A DNA stretch of 64,000 nucleotides from an uncultured Bacilli bacterium (GCA_934169415.1 CAKPNP010000001.1:1-64000), one strand, 5' to 3'; numbered from the stretch's first letter, positions 9,004 through 17,655 are shown. Made by a program: numbers and translations. The notes: generated by a model from the sequence alone, not told the origin.

Positions 9004-9294
9004 ATGCGTAAATACGAAGTTATGTTTATAGTAAAACCAACATTATCAGATGAAGAAAAGAAAAATGTTATTTCTAAATTTACTAAAATTTTAACTGATA
9101 ACAATGCTACTATAACAAATGAAAAAGAAATTGGTCAAAGAGAATTAGCTTATGAAATCAAAGATTTTAAATCAGGTTTTTATTATGTAATTAACTTTGA
9201 TACAGATTCAATTAGTGCTGTATCTGAATTCGATAGACAAGCTAAGAATACATCAGATATCGTTCGTCATTTGATTACAAGAATCGAAGACTAA
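9004..9294 (+). CDS. rpsF: 30S ribosomal protein S6
   Basis: The 96-residue protein opens MRKYEVMFIVKPTLSDEE, the S6 signature, and ends ..DIVRHLITRIED. S6 pairs with S18 on the 30S platform. It is the first gene of the classic rpsF-ssb-rpsR operon and is preceded by GGGAGGTG and a structured leader. Confidence 0.97.
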   Translation: MRKYEVMFIVKPTLSDEEKKNVISKFTKILTDNNATITNEKEIGQRELAYEIKDFKSGFYYVINFDTDSISAVSEFDRQAKNTSDIVRHLITRIED

Positions 9295-9303
9295 GGAGGA
9301 TTT

Positions 9304-9774
9304 ATGAATAAAGTATTATTAGTTGGAAGATTAACAATTAAACCAGAATTAAGATACACAAACACTAACGTACCTTATACTCGTTATTCAGTAGCAGTAG
9401 ATAGAGGTACTAACTCTCAAACTGGTGAGAGAATGACTGACTTTATAAATATTGTAACATGGAGAAAACAAGCAGAAGTTATATGTCAATATTTAAATAA
9501 AGGTAGCCTAGTTTCTATAGAAGGAAGAATTCAAACAGGTTCATTTACAGATAAGGATGGAAATAAAAGATATACTACAGATGTAGTAACTGATAATGTA
9601 AGATTCTTAGAGTCTAAAGCTCAAACTGAATCTAGATCAAATAATCAATCAAATGCTTCATATGAAAAATCTCCATATGACTTTGAAGTACCATCTAATA
9701 ATGTTAATGTTGATAATGATCCATTTGCTGACTTCGGAGATAGTGTATCAATCGATGATAACTTTTTAGATTAG
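9304..9774 (+). CDS. ssb: Single-stranded DNA-binding protein
   Basis: OB-fold protein of 156 residues that coats ssDNA in replication and repair. The N-terminal 110 residues carry MNKVLLVGRLTIKPELRYT, FINIVTWRKQAEVICQYL and SLVSIEGRIQTGS. A Ser/Asn-rich linker follows. The acidic C-terminal tip, normally ending in DDDLPF-like sequence, here reads SIDDNFLD, so the terminal phenylalanine is displaced inward. RBS TAAGGAGGA lies just before the ATG. Confidence 0.96.
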   Translation: MNKVLLVGRLTIKPELRYTNTNVPYTRYSVAVDRGTNSQTGERMTDFINIVTWRKQAEVICQYLNKGSLVSIEGRIQTGSFTDKDGNKRYTTDVVTDNVRFLESKAQTESRSNNQSNASYEKSPYDFEVPSNNVNVDNDPFADFGDSVSIDDNFLD

Positions 9775-9783
9775 GAGGAAAGT

Positions 9784-10002
9784 ATGGCTGAATTTTATCG
9801 TAAGAAAAAGAAAATTTGTCAAATGTGTGCTGGTAAATCAGTAGATTATAAAGATGTTGACACAATTAAAAGATATATAAACGGCGAAAAAGGTAAAATA
9901 TTACCAAGAAGAATTACTGGTGCATGTGCTAAACACCAAAGACACATTGCTGGTGAAGTAAAAAAAGCTCGTTTTATGGCTTTAATACCATTTACTAAAT
10001 AG
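9784..10002 (+). CDS. rpsR: 30S ribosomal protein S18
   Basis: The 72-residue protein has KICQMCAGK, the [11 protein letters not shown] segment and the [17 protein letters not shown] block that identifies S18. The C-x-x-C near the N terminus and later cysteine suggest the zinc-binding form. It ends the operon, and a terminator hairpin overlaps its last codons. Confidence 0.96.
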   Translation: MAEFYRKKKKICQMCAGKSVDYKDVDTIKRYINGEKGKILPRRITGACAKHQRHIAGEVKKARFMALIPFTK

Positions 10003-10016
10003 TAGATGGTTTTTTA
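9988..10016 (+). terminator. Terminator of the rpsF operon
   Basis: CCATTTACTA (9988-9997) pairs with TAGTAGATGG (10000-10009), with one wobble, followed by TTTTTTATT. The stem uses the last codons of rpsR. Confidence 0.75.
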
Positions 10017-10046
10017 TTTACATATTTAAGCATTATATGCTATAAT
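10017..10046 (+). promoter_or_regulatory. Promoter for the unknown gene at 10072
   Basis: TTTACA at 10017-10022 and TATAAT at 10041-10046 with an 18-nt spacer, directly after the rpsR terminator. Confidence 0.6.
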
Positions 10047-10071
10047 AACTAGATAGTTATGGGAGATTTAT

Positions 10072-11112
10072 ATGCTTAGAAATAAAAAATTGGAACAGTC
10101 AAAATACAATGATATTATTATATCATTTATAAAAAATGGATATGATGTTATAGATGGTATAGGATTAATAGAGTATTTAAAGAAAAAATGCGACTTATCA
10201 AAATTTGAATTAGGCACAATAGCTATTTTATGTAGCGATGATGTGCTATCACAGTTAGAAAATTTAAATTATATAATTAAAAATGACAAATATGAGTTAA
10301 TACAATATGCTAAAAGTAAGTTAGATGAAATAGAAGAAAATTATGGGATAAACTTGCAAAAAATTACTTCAGATGATAATGATATCACAAATTTAAATAA
10401 AGAAGAAATATTATCAAAAAATGAATGTGATATACCTAAATCTAAAATATGCAATGTATTAGTTGGAAAAGGTAAGGAGTATTATATTAATATAATTAAT
10501 GAAAATGGAGTTGTTTTTTTAGAAAGAACAGTGTTTCCTATAATTCAATTAAGTATTAGAATCAAATTGGATAATGAAATTATTGAACGAGATTTATATG
10601 TTCAGTTTTCAGATACTGATACTGGAATAAATATAAAAAAGGCCTCTTTAATAAACTATGATATTTCTTTAAAAGAAGCAATAGAAATTTTAAATATAAT
10701 TAAGAATGATATTGATTCTTTATATATTTTTAAAGAATATATTGATGGCGCATATAATTATGAAAAAAGTTTTTTAAAACAAAAAATTAAAAAATTAAAA
10801 TCTATTAAATCCATACTACCTAAAGATATTTCTAAATATAATCAATTTTTAGAAAAAATATACGATATTACAAATAATAAAAACATGTTTTTTAATTTTA
10901 AAAAATATGAGAATGAAATCTTTAAAATTATAACTAATCCTATGAATAATAATATAAGTGGTATTGATATTCAAACTTATATCAGTATTTTGTTAGCAAC
11001 ATTTAATATTAATTTTTATTTAGATAATTATGAATATTTAAGTAATTTAATAGCAGAAATGATTGAAGCAAATCTTGATTTAGAAAAAGAAAAGGTAAAA
11101 CAAATTATTTAA
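10072..11112 (+). CDS. Hypothetical cytoplasmic protein, 346 residues
   Basis: I do not recognise this protein. It is Lys/Asn/Ile-rich with no signal peptide or membrane segment. The first 85 residues look helical, possibly a winged-helix-like region (YNDIIISFIKNGYDVIDGIGL...KFELGTIAILCSDDVLSQL). A middle beta-rich part around KEYYINIINENGVVFLERT follows, and the last third is helical. RBS GGGAGA and its own promoter support expression. It stands alone between the rpsF operon and the serine hydrolase gene. Confidence 0.7.
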   Translation: MLRNKKLEQSKYNDIIISFIKNGYDVIDGIGLIEYLKKKCDLSKFELGTIAILCSDDVLSQLENLNYIIKNDKYELIQYAKSKLDEIEENYGINLQKITSDDNDITNLNKEEILSKNECDIPKSKICNVLVGKGKEYYINIINENGVVFLERTVFPIIQLSIRIKLDNEIIERDLYVQFSDTDTGINIKKASLINYDISLKEAIEILNIIKNDIDSLYIFKEYIDGAYNYEKSFLKQKIKKLKSIKSILPKDISKYNQFLEKIYDITNNKNMFFNFKKYENEIFKIITNPMNNNISGIDIQTYISILLATFNINFYLDNYEYLSNLIAEMIEANLDLEKEKVKQII

Positions 11113-11187
11113 ATTAGAATAAAATAATATAATAATCGTATGAAAAATAGTAAATTTTTTTTCTACGTTTTTAGATAGGAGAAATTT

Positions 11188-12249
11188 ATGGAAGAAAAAT
11201 TTTATAATGTAGATTCTATAGTTGATTGGATGTGTAAAAATGGATATTTCCCTGGTGCTACATATTCCATTAGTGATGGAAAGAGTTATTGCGAAGGATT
11301 TAAAGGATATAGATCTTTAATCCCAACAAGAGTGGAAAATAATATTGATACATTATATGATATGGCATCGTTAACCAAAGTAATTGTTACAAATACTATT
11401 TTTACTAAAGCATTACAAGAGGGAAGAATTAATTTATCTGATAAATTAGAAAAATTTTTACCTCAATATTCAGATTTAGATATAAATATATATAGTTTAG
11501 TTACTCATACATCAGGCCTTTCAGCTGATTTTGATATACCAAATATCCACAGTAATGAAGACTTTTTAAAACAATTAAATGATATGAGAAAGGAATATGA
11601 AACTGGAACTGATGTTGTATATTCTGATAGAGGTTTTGTACTTCTTGGAAAAGTTTTAGAAAAAGTATATGGAAAAAGTTTAGATGTAATAGCTATTGAA
11701 AAAGTATTTAAGCCACTTGATATGAAAACGGCTACATTCCATCCTAAAAAAGAAAATACTGCTCCTACTGAATACACTAAAGAAAGAGGATTAGTTTGGG
11801 GTAAAACTCATGATGAAAAAGCATATTATTCTAAAGATATTATAGGACATGCTGGATTATTTTGCTCTGTAGAAGATGTTAGAAAATTTACTGATATGAT
11901 ATTAAATGATGGCATAGTAAATGATAGTGTATATTTAGAAAAGAAATATTTAGATTTATGGTTTACTCCTTGTGTTACTGAATATGATGGAACAGTAAGA
12001 AGTATTGGTTGGATATATGGCAAAAGTAAAAATGTAACTGGAGATGGTGTTAGTGATAATACAATATATCACACTGGATTTACAGGTACAAGTATAGTTG
12101 TGGATAGAGATAATAAATTATCAATTATATTATTATCTAATCGTGTTCATCCAACAAGAGAAAATAGAAAATTAATACCTAATAGACATCTATTAGTTGA
12201 TGCTGTTTTAAATAAGAAAAATAATTTAGAAACTGAAAAGTCACTTTAA
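11188..12249 (+). CDS. Serine hydrolase, beta-lactamase/penicillin-binding fold (class C-like)
   Basis: Cytoplasmic-looking esterase or peptidase of the beta-lactamase superfamily, 353 residues without a signal peptide. The nucleophile motif S61-L-T-K64 follows DTLYDMA. A YSD (YxN-like) triad lies near residue 149 in VVYSDRGFVLLG, and the third box is HTGFTG near 294 (KTG-like). THTSGL is also typical of the esterase branch. The absence of a signal peptide argues against an antibiotic-degrading enzyme. RBS AGGAGAAA precedes the ATG. Confidence 0.88.
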   Translation: MEEKFYNVDSIVDWMCKNGYFPGATYSISDGKSYCEGFKGYRSLIPTRVENNIDTLYDMASLTKVIVTNTIFTKALQEGRINLSDKLEKFLPQYSDLDINIYSLVTHTSGLSADFDIPNIHSNEDFLKQLNDMRKEYETGTDVVYSDRGFVLLGKVLEKVYGKSLDVIAIEKVFKPLDMKTATFHPKKENTAPTEYTKERGLVWGKTHDEKAYYSKDIIGHAGLFCSVEDVRKFTDMILNDGIVNDSVYLEKKYLDLWFTPCVTEYDGTVRSIGWIYGKSKNVTGDGVSDNTIYHTGFTGTSIVVDRDNKLSIILLSNRVHPTRENRKLIPNRHLLVDAVLNKKNNLETEKSL

Positions 12250-12262
12250 AGTGGCTTTTTAT
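12237..12262. terminator. Terminator between converging genes
   Basis: AAAAGTCACTTT pairs with AAAGTGGCTTTTT with a wobble pair. The T tract serves the plus-strand hydrolase gene and the A tract serves the minus-strand gene that ends at 12259. Confidence 0.75.
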
Positions 12263-12546
12263 AATTCACTAAGTTTTTGATTAATTATATCCATAGCTTT
12301 CCTTAAATCATCTATATCTAAATTATTATCATTTACTATATGACTGTTAGATTGATTAGATATTTTTTTAGCATTATTAACAACTTGTTGTTGACTTGCA
12401 TTAGTAGACAATACCTGTCCTATAAGCATAAACCAGTTTCCAATTGAATTTTGTTTTGCAGGAGTTAGATCATCACATAATAATAACCCAATTATAAAAG
12501 CTGAAGTTGTAAATTCATTTGCGTTTATATTATTTAAAAAATTCAT
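12259..12546 (-). CDS. Conserved hypothetical protein, 95 residues
   Basis: Small soluble protein. The middle segment DDLTPAKQNSIGNWFMLIGQ followed by a glutamine-rich NASQQQ recalls small uncharacterised Bacillota proteins with the same QNSIGN-x-x-x-L-x-GQ core. I cannot name a function. The N-terminal half is hydrophobic enough for a buried helix (FTTSAFIIGLLLCDD) but probably not a membrane anchor. It is transcribed against its neighbours and shares a terminator with the serine hydrolase. Confidence 0.7.
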   Translation of the reverse strand: MNFLNNINANEFTTSAFIIGLLLCDDLTPAKQNSIGNWFMLIGQVLSTNASQQQVVNNAKKISNQSNSHIVNDNNLDIDDLRKAMDIINQKLSEL

Positions 12547-12608
12547 AATATCACTATTTAAATATATGATTTAAAATGTTATAATAGTTTTAAATTTGGA
12601 GGTATTAT

Positions 12609-14783
12609 ATGGAGATTTTATCACCGGCAGGTAATTTTGAATGTTTAAAAGCTGCTATAATGGCTGGAGCAGATGCGGTTTATTTGGGTGGAAAATTATT
12701 TGGAGCTAGAGCATTTTCTAATAATTTTACAGATGAAGAGTTAATAGAAGCTATAAAATATGCACATTTATATAATGTTAAAGTGTATGTAACTGTAAAT
12801 ACACTTATATATGAAAGCGAAGTAGAAAATTTTTTATCTTATGTAGACTTTTTATATAAAAATAATGTAGATGCTTTAATAATACAAGATATAGGTATGA
12901 TGGATTTAATAAGAAAAACATATCCTAATTTAGAACTTCATGCATCAACACAAATGCATATTCATAATATAGAAGGAGTTAAATTAGTAGAAAAATTGGG
13001 TCTTAAAAGAGCAGTTTTGGCTCGTGAAACTAGTATAGATACAATTAAATACATAAAAGAAAATACTGGTATAGAACTTGAGATATTCGTTCATGGTGCT
13101 TTATGTATATCTTATTCTGGTCAGTGTTTGATGAGTGCTTTAATAGGAAATAGAAGTGGTAATAGAGGTTCCTGTGCTGGATGTTGTAGACAACCTTATA
13201 ATTTAATATCCAATAATAAAAAAGTAAATGATGAGAAATATATTTTAAGTACTAAAGATTTATGTAGTTTAGATATAATTGGTAAATTAATTGATATTGG
13301 TGTAGATAGTTTTAAAATAGAAGGAAGAATGAAAAGTCCGGAATACGTTTATATGGCAACTAAGATATATAGAACAGCAGTTGATTCTTATTTAAAAAAT
13401 GGTAAAGTAAAAATAGATGAGAAATATATTTTAGATTTAAAGAAAATATTCAACAGAAACTTTACAAAAGGATTTTTAAATAATGCTAAGAATGATGAAA
13501 TCACGTATTCTTATAGACCAAATCACCAAGGAATAAAAATCGGTAAGGTAATAAAATGCCAAAATAACTATGTAACTATAAAACTTGCAGATGAACTAAA
13601 TATAAATGATGGAATTAGAATTGGTGATGTAGGTTTTGTTGTAACTAATATGTATAAAGATAGAAAAAAGATTACTCATGCAAGTGGCGGAATAATTTCA
13701 ATTTATTGTAAAGACAAATTTTTAGAAAATATAGATGTTTTAAAAACTACAGACTATTTATTAAATAAAAAAATAAAAGAAGAAATAGATGCTAAAAAAA
13801 GAAAAGTCATGATAAATGCTAAAGTATCAGTATATAAAGATAGTTCAATTAAATTAGAACTTAGTGATAATATAAATAATATTACAGTATTTGGGGGTAA
13901 TGTTTTAAAATGTATAAATTCACCTACTAGTCATTCAAAGATAAAAGAGCAAATTTCTAAACTTGGAAATACTATTTATAGCATAAATTCTATTGAAGTA
14001 AATGGTGATGATGATATATTTATACCGATAGCTGAATTAAATGATTTAAGAAGAAAAGCTATAAATGAGTTAAATGATAAAAGATTGTACAAATATGATT
14101 ATGTGAAAAAAGAATACAGTATAGAATTAAAAGATTATGAAAAAGAAAATAATTATAACATATTAGTAAGTAGTGTTAAAGAATATGAAAAAATTAAATC
14201 TTTACCATTTAAAAATATATATTTAGAAAGTGATATATATGATCTTATAGATGATGAAAGAAAAGTTTTAAAATTAGATAGAGTTATTAATTCTTATAAA
14301 GATTATGATTCCGAATTATTAGTAGGTGAATTAGGAAGCGTTTTAAAATATAAAAATGTTTCAACAGATTATTCACTTAATGTAACAAATTCTTACTCTG
14401 TTGCATTTCTCCACAGTATTGGTGTAAATAAAGTTACACTATCTTATGAACTTAATAAAAATCAAATAATTAATTTAGTAAATTCATATATAAATAGATA
14501 TAATAAAAGACCAAATCTAGAACTTATTATATATGGAAGAGTTGAAGCTATGATATCAAAATTTAATTTAAATAAATTATATAATGTAACTGATTCATAT
14601 TTACAAGATAGATTTAATAATCTATATCCCATAGTAGTAAAAAATGATTTAATGAGGATATATGATTATAAACGTTTATTTATAAATGATTATATAGATT
14701 ATTTTGATATTGGTATAAACAATTTAAGAATAAATGTATTAGATTATAGTGATATAAAAGATGTTTTTAATATAGTGAGGTAA
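12609..14783 (+). CDS. Peptidase U32 family protein (RlhA/TrhP-type RNA hydroxylase-like)
   Basis: The 724-residue protein begins MEILSPAGNFECLKAAIMAGADAVYLGG, the U32 hallmark, with a TIM-barrel-like domain to about residue 330. The cysteine cluster around HGALCISYSGQC and GSCAGCCRQPY is the set used for iron-sulfur binding in the family. YKL-like IEGRMKSPEYV follows, then a long C-terminal extension typical of the large U32 members with a DUF3656-type region. Characterised relatives hydroxylate 23S rRNA (RlhA) or tRNA uridine 34 (TrhP) rather than cleave protein. RBS TTGGAGGT. The next gene starts 4 bases after its stop. Confidence 0.88.
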   Translation: MEILSPAGNFECLKAAIMAGADAVYLGGKLFGARAFSNNFTDEELIEAIKYAHLYNVKVYVTVNTLIYESEVENFLSYVDFLYKNNVDALIIQDIGMMDLIRKTYPNLELHASTQMHIHNIEGVKLVEKLGLKRAVLARETSIDTIKYIKENTGIELEIFVHGALCISYSGQCLMSALIGNRSGNRGSCAGCCRQPYNLISNNKKVNDEKYILSTKDLCSLDIIGKLIDIGVDSFKIEGRMKSPEYVYMATKIYRTAVDSYLKNGKVKIDEKYILDLKKIFNRNFTKGFLNNAKNDEITYSYRPNHQGIKIGKVIKCQNNYVTIKLADELNINDGIRIGDVGFVVTNMYKDRKKITHASGGIISIYCKDKFLENIDVLKTTDYLLNKKIKEEIDAKKRKVMINAKVSVYKDSSIKLELSDNINNITVFGGNVLKCINSPTSHSKIKEQISKLGNTIYSINSIEVNGDDDIFIPIAELNDLRRKAINELNDKRLYKYDYVKKEYSIELKDYEKENNYNILVSSVKEYEKIKSLPFKNIYLESDIYDLIDDERKVLKLDRVINSYKDYDSELLVGELGSVLKYKNVSTDYSLNVTNSYSVAFLHSIGVNKVTLSYELNKNQIINLVNSYINRYNKRPNLELIIYGRVEAMISKFNLNKLYNVTDSYLQDRFNNLYPIVVKNDLMRIYDYKRLFINDYIDYFDIGINNLRINVLDYSDIKDVFNIVR

Positions 14784-14786
14784 TTT

Positions 14787-15671
14787 ATGAATGAAATAGA
14801 GAAAATAGTTTCTTATATAGAAGAGATTATATATAGTGGGAATATAGATATTAATTTATTACAAGATTTACTTTCTAAGTATTATATATTAAGTGATAAA
14901 TTAAATATTAAAAGTGAAAAATTAGAAAATTTATTATTACTTATAGAAGAAAATTTTATTATCGATGCCAAAAGAAAAAAATATGATTTAGGTGAATATG
15001 ATTTTCAAGATATAAAAGAAAAAATTAAAAATAATGAATCTATTTTATTAAAAGAGGCAGAATTTATAATAAAATTAAGTATACAGAATACATTAGAAAA
15101 TTTGTATCCAATAACAAGAGAACTTGGAGGTGATGTATATAATTCTTCACTTAAAAGTTTTTGTGATATATCTCAGTCAATTTCTTTAATTCCACTTGAA
15201 AGGCTAGGATTAAAAGTTACTAAAAATAATGCTTTTAATGATTTTAAATATCCTTATAATCATTCATTTGGTACTGTAACATTTAAAATAAATGAAAATG
15301 GTGAAATTAAGGATAAAACATTTTTGATAGATATAACATATAAACAGTTTTTTGAAGTGATATATTGTAATAATGGACTTTATTATAAAAAAGAAAATGA
15401 TGAATATTTATCTCCTGATCCTGGATATTTTACTGATAAAACTTTTGCACTTAATCTATTAGAAAATTGTTATTTTGAATTAAATAACCAAACGGCTAAA
15501 TTATATGGACTACCTTTTTATAAATCTAGCTTAAAATTAAATCAAGACGTTCCATGTGATATTAATTTTTATGATGCTATAATAAATTCTAAATTAGATT
15601 ATATTTGTAATTATAGTGAAATAGAAGATTTTAATTTAAATTTAGATGAAAATCATAAATTTTTAAAATAA
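14787..15671 (+). CDS. Unknown protein with a possible Cys-His-Asp catalytic triad
   Basis: A 294-residue soluble protein that I cannot assign. The N-terminal 110 residues are helical. The C-terminal half has C126 in LKSFCDISQSI, H159 in YNHSFGTVTF and D182 in TFLIDITYKQFF, ordered and spaced as in transglutaminase/papain-like hydrolases (Cys at a helix start, His on a strand, Asp on the next strand). SPDPGYFTDKTF and LYGLPFYKSS follow. It is 3 bases downstream of the U32 gene and so almost surely co-transcribed. An enzymatic role is inference from the residue pattern only. Confidence 0.65.
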   Translation: MNEIEKIVSYIEEIIYSGNIDINLLQDLLSKYYILSDKLNIKSEKLENLLLLIEENFIIDAKRKKYDLGEYDFQDIKEKIKNNESILLKEAEFIIKLSIQNTLENLYPITRELGGDVYNSSLKSFCDISQSISLIPLERLGLKVTKNNAFNDFKYPYNHSFGTVTFKINENGEIKDKTFLIDITYKQFFEVIYCNNGLYYKKENDEYLSPDPGYFTDKTFALNLLENCYFELNNQTAKLYGLPFYKSSLKLNQDVPCDINFYDAIINSKLDYICNYSEIEDFNLNLDENHKFLK

Positions 15672-15674
15672 CAA

Positions 15675-15703
15675 TTGACATATTATAATTAATATTATAT
15701 ATT
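15675..15703 (+). promoter_or_regulatory. Promoter for the gene at 15725
   Basis: TTGACA at 15675-15680 and TATATT at 15698-15703 with a 17-nt spacer. The start codon is 22 bases further on. Confidence 0.6.
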
Positions 15704-15724
15704 ATTTCACTATGAGGTGAAATT

Positions 15725-16360
15725 ATGTATTTTAATATATCTATAAAAAAAGAATCAAAAACAACTGTATCAATAAAAAAAGATGATGAAATTGTATTTG
15801 AATATGAAATATTAAATAATAAAGGAAATTTAGTTACATATAAAGAAATGTTAATAGAAGATGTAAAAAGACTTGTTAATATTTATAGACAAAATTTAGA
15901 AAAGTTAAATGTAATAAATTTATATTTACAAGTTTATTCAAAAAAAGCAAATATTTCAAATGCATGTAGCAGTATAAAATCTGGTAAAACTATTTTAGAA
16001 AAAATTAAAAATAATTTTAGTACTAAAAAGCAAAGTGGAATAAAAGGTGTAATAACAAATAAACGAGTATTTCCACAAGTAAACGATGAAGGAATTACTA
16101 TATATACAATTGATATATTAAGAAATAACTCTTCAAAATGGGAAAGAATTTATGAATTAGAAACTGGCATGTATAATGAAAATGGAGAGTTAAAAAGTTT
16201 TGAGCAAATAAAACAAAGAGTTAAACTAGATGAAAATGATATAATAAGTATGCTTAATGTACTTAAAAATAAAGAAGAGTTAGAAATTATGGATAGTTAT
16301 TTAAAAAATTTAAATACTAACTTAATAGATGAAAACTTTTCTTATTATATAAAATATTAA
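15725..16360 (+). CDS. Hypothetical protein, 211 residues; its 3' end is duplicated downstream
   Basis: I do not recognise the family. The protein is Lys/Asn/Ile-rich, soluble, with an N-terminal beta-like part (FNISIKKESKTTVSIKK) and a central segment SGIKGVITNKRVFPQVNDEG. RBS GAGGTGAAATT. The notable feature is at the DNA level: the last 95 coding bases plus 79 bases beyond the stop recur at 18135-18308 with only three mismatches, all outside the coding part. The intact copy is this one. The second lacks the rest of the gene. Confidence 0.7.
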   Translation: MYFNISIKKESKTTVSIKKDDEIVFEYEILNNKGNLVTYKEMLIEDVKRLVNIYRQNLEKLNVINLYLQVYSKKANISNACSSIKSGKTILEKIKNNFSTKKQSGIKGVITNKRVFPQVNDEGITIYTIDILRNNSSKWERIYELETGMYNENGELKSFEQIKQRVKLDENDIISMLNVLKNKEELEIMDSYLKNLNTNLIDENFSYYIKY

Positions 16361-16439
16361 TGAATATAGACTGAGTAATAATTTTTACTTAGTTTTTTGT
16401 TATTATAAACTTTTTTTAAAATATAGTCTTTATATATTT
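16266..16439 (+). repeat. 174-bp direct repeat, copy 1 (gene 3' end plus downstream DNA)
   Basis: Starts AAAATAAAGAAGAG and ends TCTTTATATATTT. Copy 2 lies at 18135-18308, an offset of 1869 bp, with 171 of 174 positions identical by my alignment. The repeats bracket the ASCH-gene island. Confidence 0.9.
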
Positions 16440-16647
16440 CCATAAAATTCAGTTTATATGGCGTGATACTTTGTTTATAGTGATTTAAAAACTGTTAGAT
16501 TTATAAAAGTTTAAAATAGTTTAAATAAGTTTAAAAAATAATATTTGTTCTGGGTAGTTAATGATAGTAAATTTATCCAAAAATATGAAAAAATAAATCA
16601 AATTTATGATATAATAAAATAGATTTGATGGAGGATTTAATGATAAT
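16440..16647 (+). other. Non-coding spacer with an orphan promoter, RBS and start codon
   Basis: No substantial reading frame is visible. At its right end a TATAAT (16610-16615), a GGAGG (16630-16634) and an ATG at 16640 are correctly spaced, but the reading frame ends after eight codons. The match to the 215-bp repeat begins at 16648, inside this tiny frame. It looks like the 5' end of a gene cut off by the repeat. Confidence 0.5.
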
Positions 16648-16862
16648 AAATGTGATATTATTTTAGACATGACATATACCTCGATTCTATGATTTATTCG
16701 TCTAAAATAATTATAGAGGAATATGTCATTTTTGGATAGATATAAAATGAAATTTCTATATAAAAATACACTCTAAAAAGGGAGTAATTGGCTAAACTAT
16801 AGAAATTCATTAAAAAATAAAGGAAAAACAAATGGTAGTGTATGAAACTATTCACACTACCA
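16648..16862. repeat. 215-bp structured direct repeat, copy A
   Basis: Matches 17921-18135 over exactly 215 bases with eight mismatches. It contains interleaved inverted repeats: a = ATTATTTTAGAC (from about 16656) with a' = GTCTAAAATAAT (from about 16700), and b = ATGACATATACCTC (16669-16682) with b' = GAGGAATATGTCAT (16716-16729, one mismatch). The order is a-b-a'-b', so it forms either a pseudoknot or two exclusive hairpins. At its right end ATGGTAGTGT and ACACTACCAT form a third hairpin. On the minus strand this copy holds only the first seven codons (MSKIISH) of the small gene carried complete at copy B. Confidence 0.85.
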
Positions 16863-16885
16863 TTTCAAAAAGGAGTTTGAAGAAT

Positions 16886-17299
16886 ATGAAAAAAGGAATC
16901 TATCTGAGTATAAAACCAGAGTCTACAAAAAAAATTGAAACTGGGGAAAAAAATTATGAATTTAGAAAATATTATCCCAAACAAAAAATAGAAATATTAT
17001 ATGTTTATGAAACCGTTCCTACTTGTGCATTAAAATATATAATAGAGTTAGGTGATATTGTGGAATACCAAAATAAAATATCAAAAGAAGGATATGGGAA
17101 TTTAGATTTTAATAACGGATTAAAGAAGTCAAAATATGCGTATGAAATCAAGCATGTCGACATTTTAGATGACCCGATAGATTTATCACAATTAAGGGAT
17201 AAATATAACTTTGTTCCTCCACAAGGGTATGCTTATGATGAAAGATACCCAAAATTAACAAAGGATTTAAACAATTCAAAAGTAAGGAGATTAATTTAA
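16886..17299 (+). CDS. ASCH/PUA-like domain protein, 137 residues
   Basis: Begins MKKGIYLSIKPE and continues with KKIETGEKNYEFRKYYP, then ILYVYETVP, the layout of ASCH-type PUA-like domains, which bind RNA or modified nucleosides. The final residues include GYAYDERYPKL. The ATG at 16886 has AAGGAG 10 bases upstream. An in-frame ATG at 16832 has a weaker AAAGGA and would place the terminal hairpin of repeat A inside the coding region, so it is less likely. Its stop overlaps the next start as TAATG. Substrate and role are unknown. Confidence 0.75.
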   Translation: MKKGIYLSIKPESTKKIETGEKNYEFRKYYPKQKIEILYVYETVPTCALKYIIELGDIVEYQNKISKEGYGNLDFNNGLKKSKYAYEIKHVDILDDPIDLSQLRDKYNFVPPQGYAYDERYPKLTKDLNNSKVRRLI

Positions 17300-17655
17300 T
17301 GGAATATACTTTTGATATTAATAATCGCGCATTTAATGCAATAAAAAATAATCTAAAAAGAATTGAAATACGTTCCACTAAAAATGGATATGGGCATTTT
17401 AACTATTCTGTTATAAAACCAAGTGATTATATAAACTTTGTTTCTTATGATAAAGAAAAAATAAAATGTATAGTTAAGGAAATAAATTGGTATGAATCAA
17501 TAGAAAAACTACTAATGTTAGAAGGCACTAGATATACATTATCATCAACTGATGATTATAAAGAAGGTATAAAATCAATTAATAGTATAGATGGGTATAA
17601 AGACGCAATAAAATGTAATGGCGTTTATGCCATTCATATAGAATATTTAAAATAA
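17299..17655 (+). CDS. ASCH-domain protein, 118 residues
   Basis: Small stand-alone ASCH-like protein: RIEIRSTKNGYGHFNYSVIKPSDYINFVS corresponds to the substrate-binding loop and the p-G-D-x-I-x-F strand of the family, ESIEKLLMLEG to the central helix, and SIDGYKDAIKCNGVYAIHIEYL to the closing strand. The family includes RNA-binding proteins and the N4-acetylcytidine amidohydrolase YqfB. The specific activity cannot be deduced. It is translationally coupled to the preceding ASCH gene (TAATG) with its own AAGGAGA RBS. Confidence 0.75.
   Translation: MEYTFDINNRAFNAIKNNLKRIEIRSTKNGYGHFNYSVIKPSDYINFVSYDKEKIKCIVKEINWYESIEKLLMLEGTRYTLSSTDDYKEGIKSINSIDGYKDAIKCNGVYAIHIEYLK

Noticed and set aside
16500..16540. 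AGTTTAAAA-type short repeats as a CRISPR or iteron array
   Set aside because: Only three imperfect copies of an AT-rich word occur, with no regular spacing or spacers.
16832..16885. Longer start for the first ASCH gene (MVVYETIHTT...)
   Set aside because: The same ten codons occur in repeat B where they lead nowhere, they coincide with a hairpin, and a better RBS precedes the ATG at 16886.
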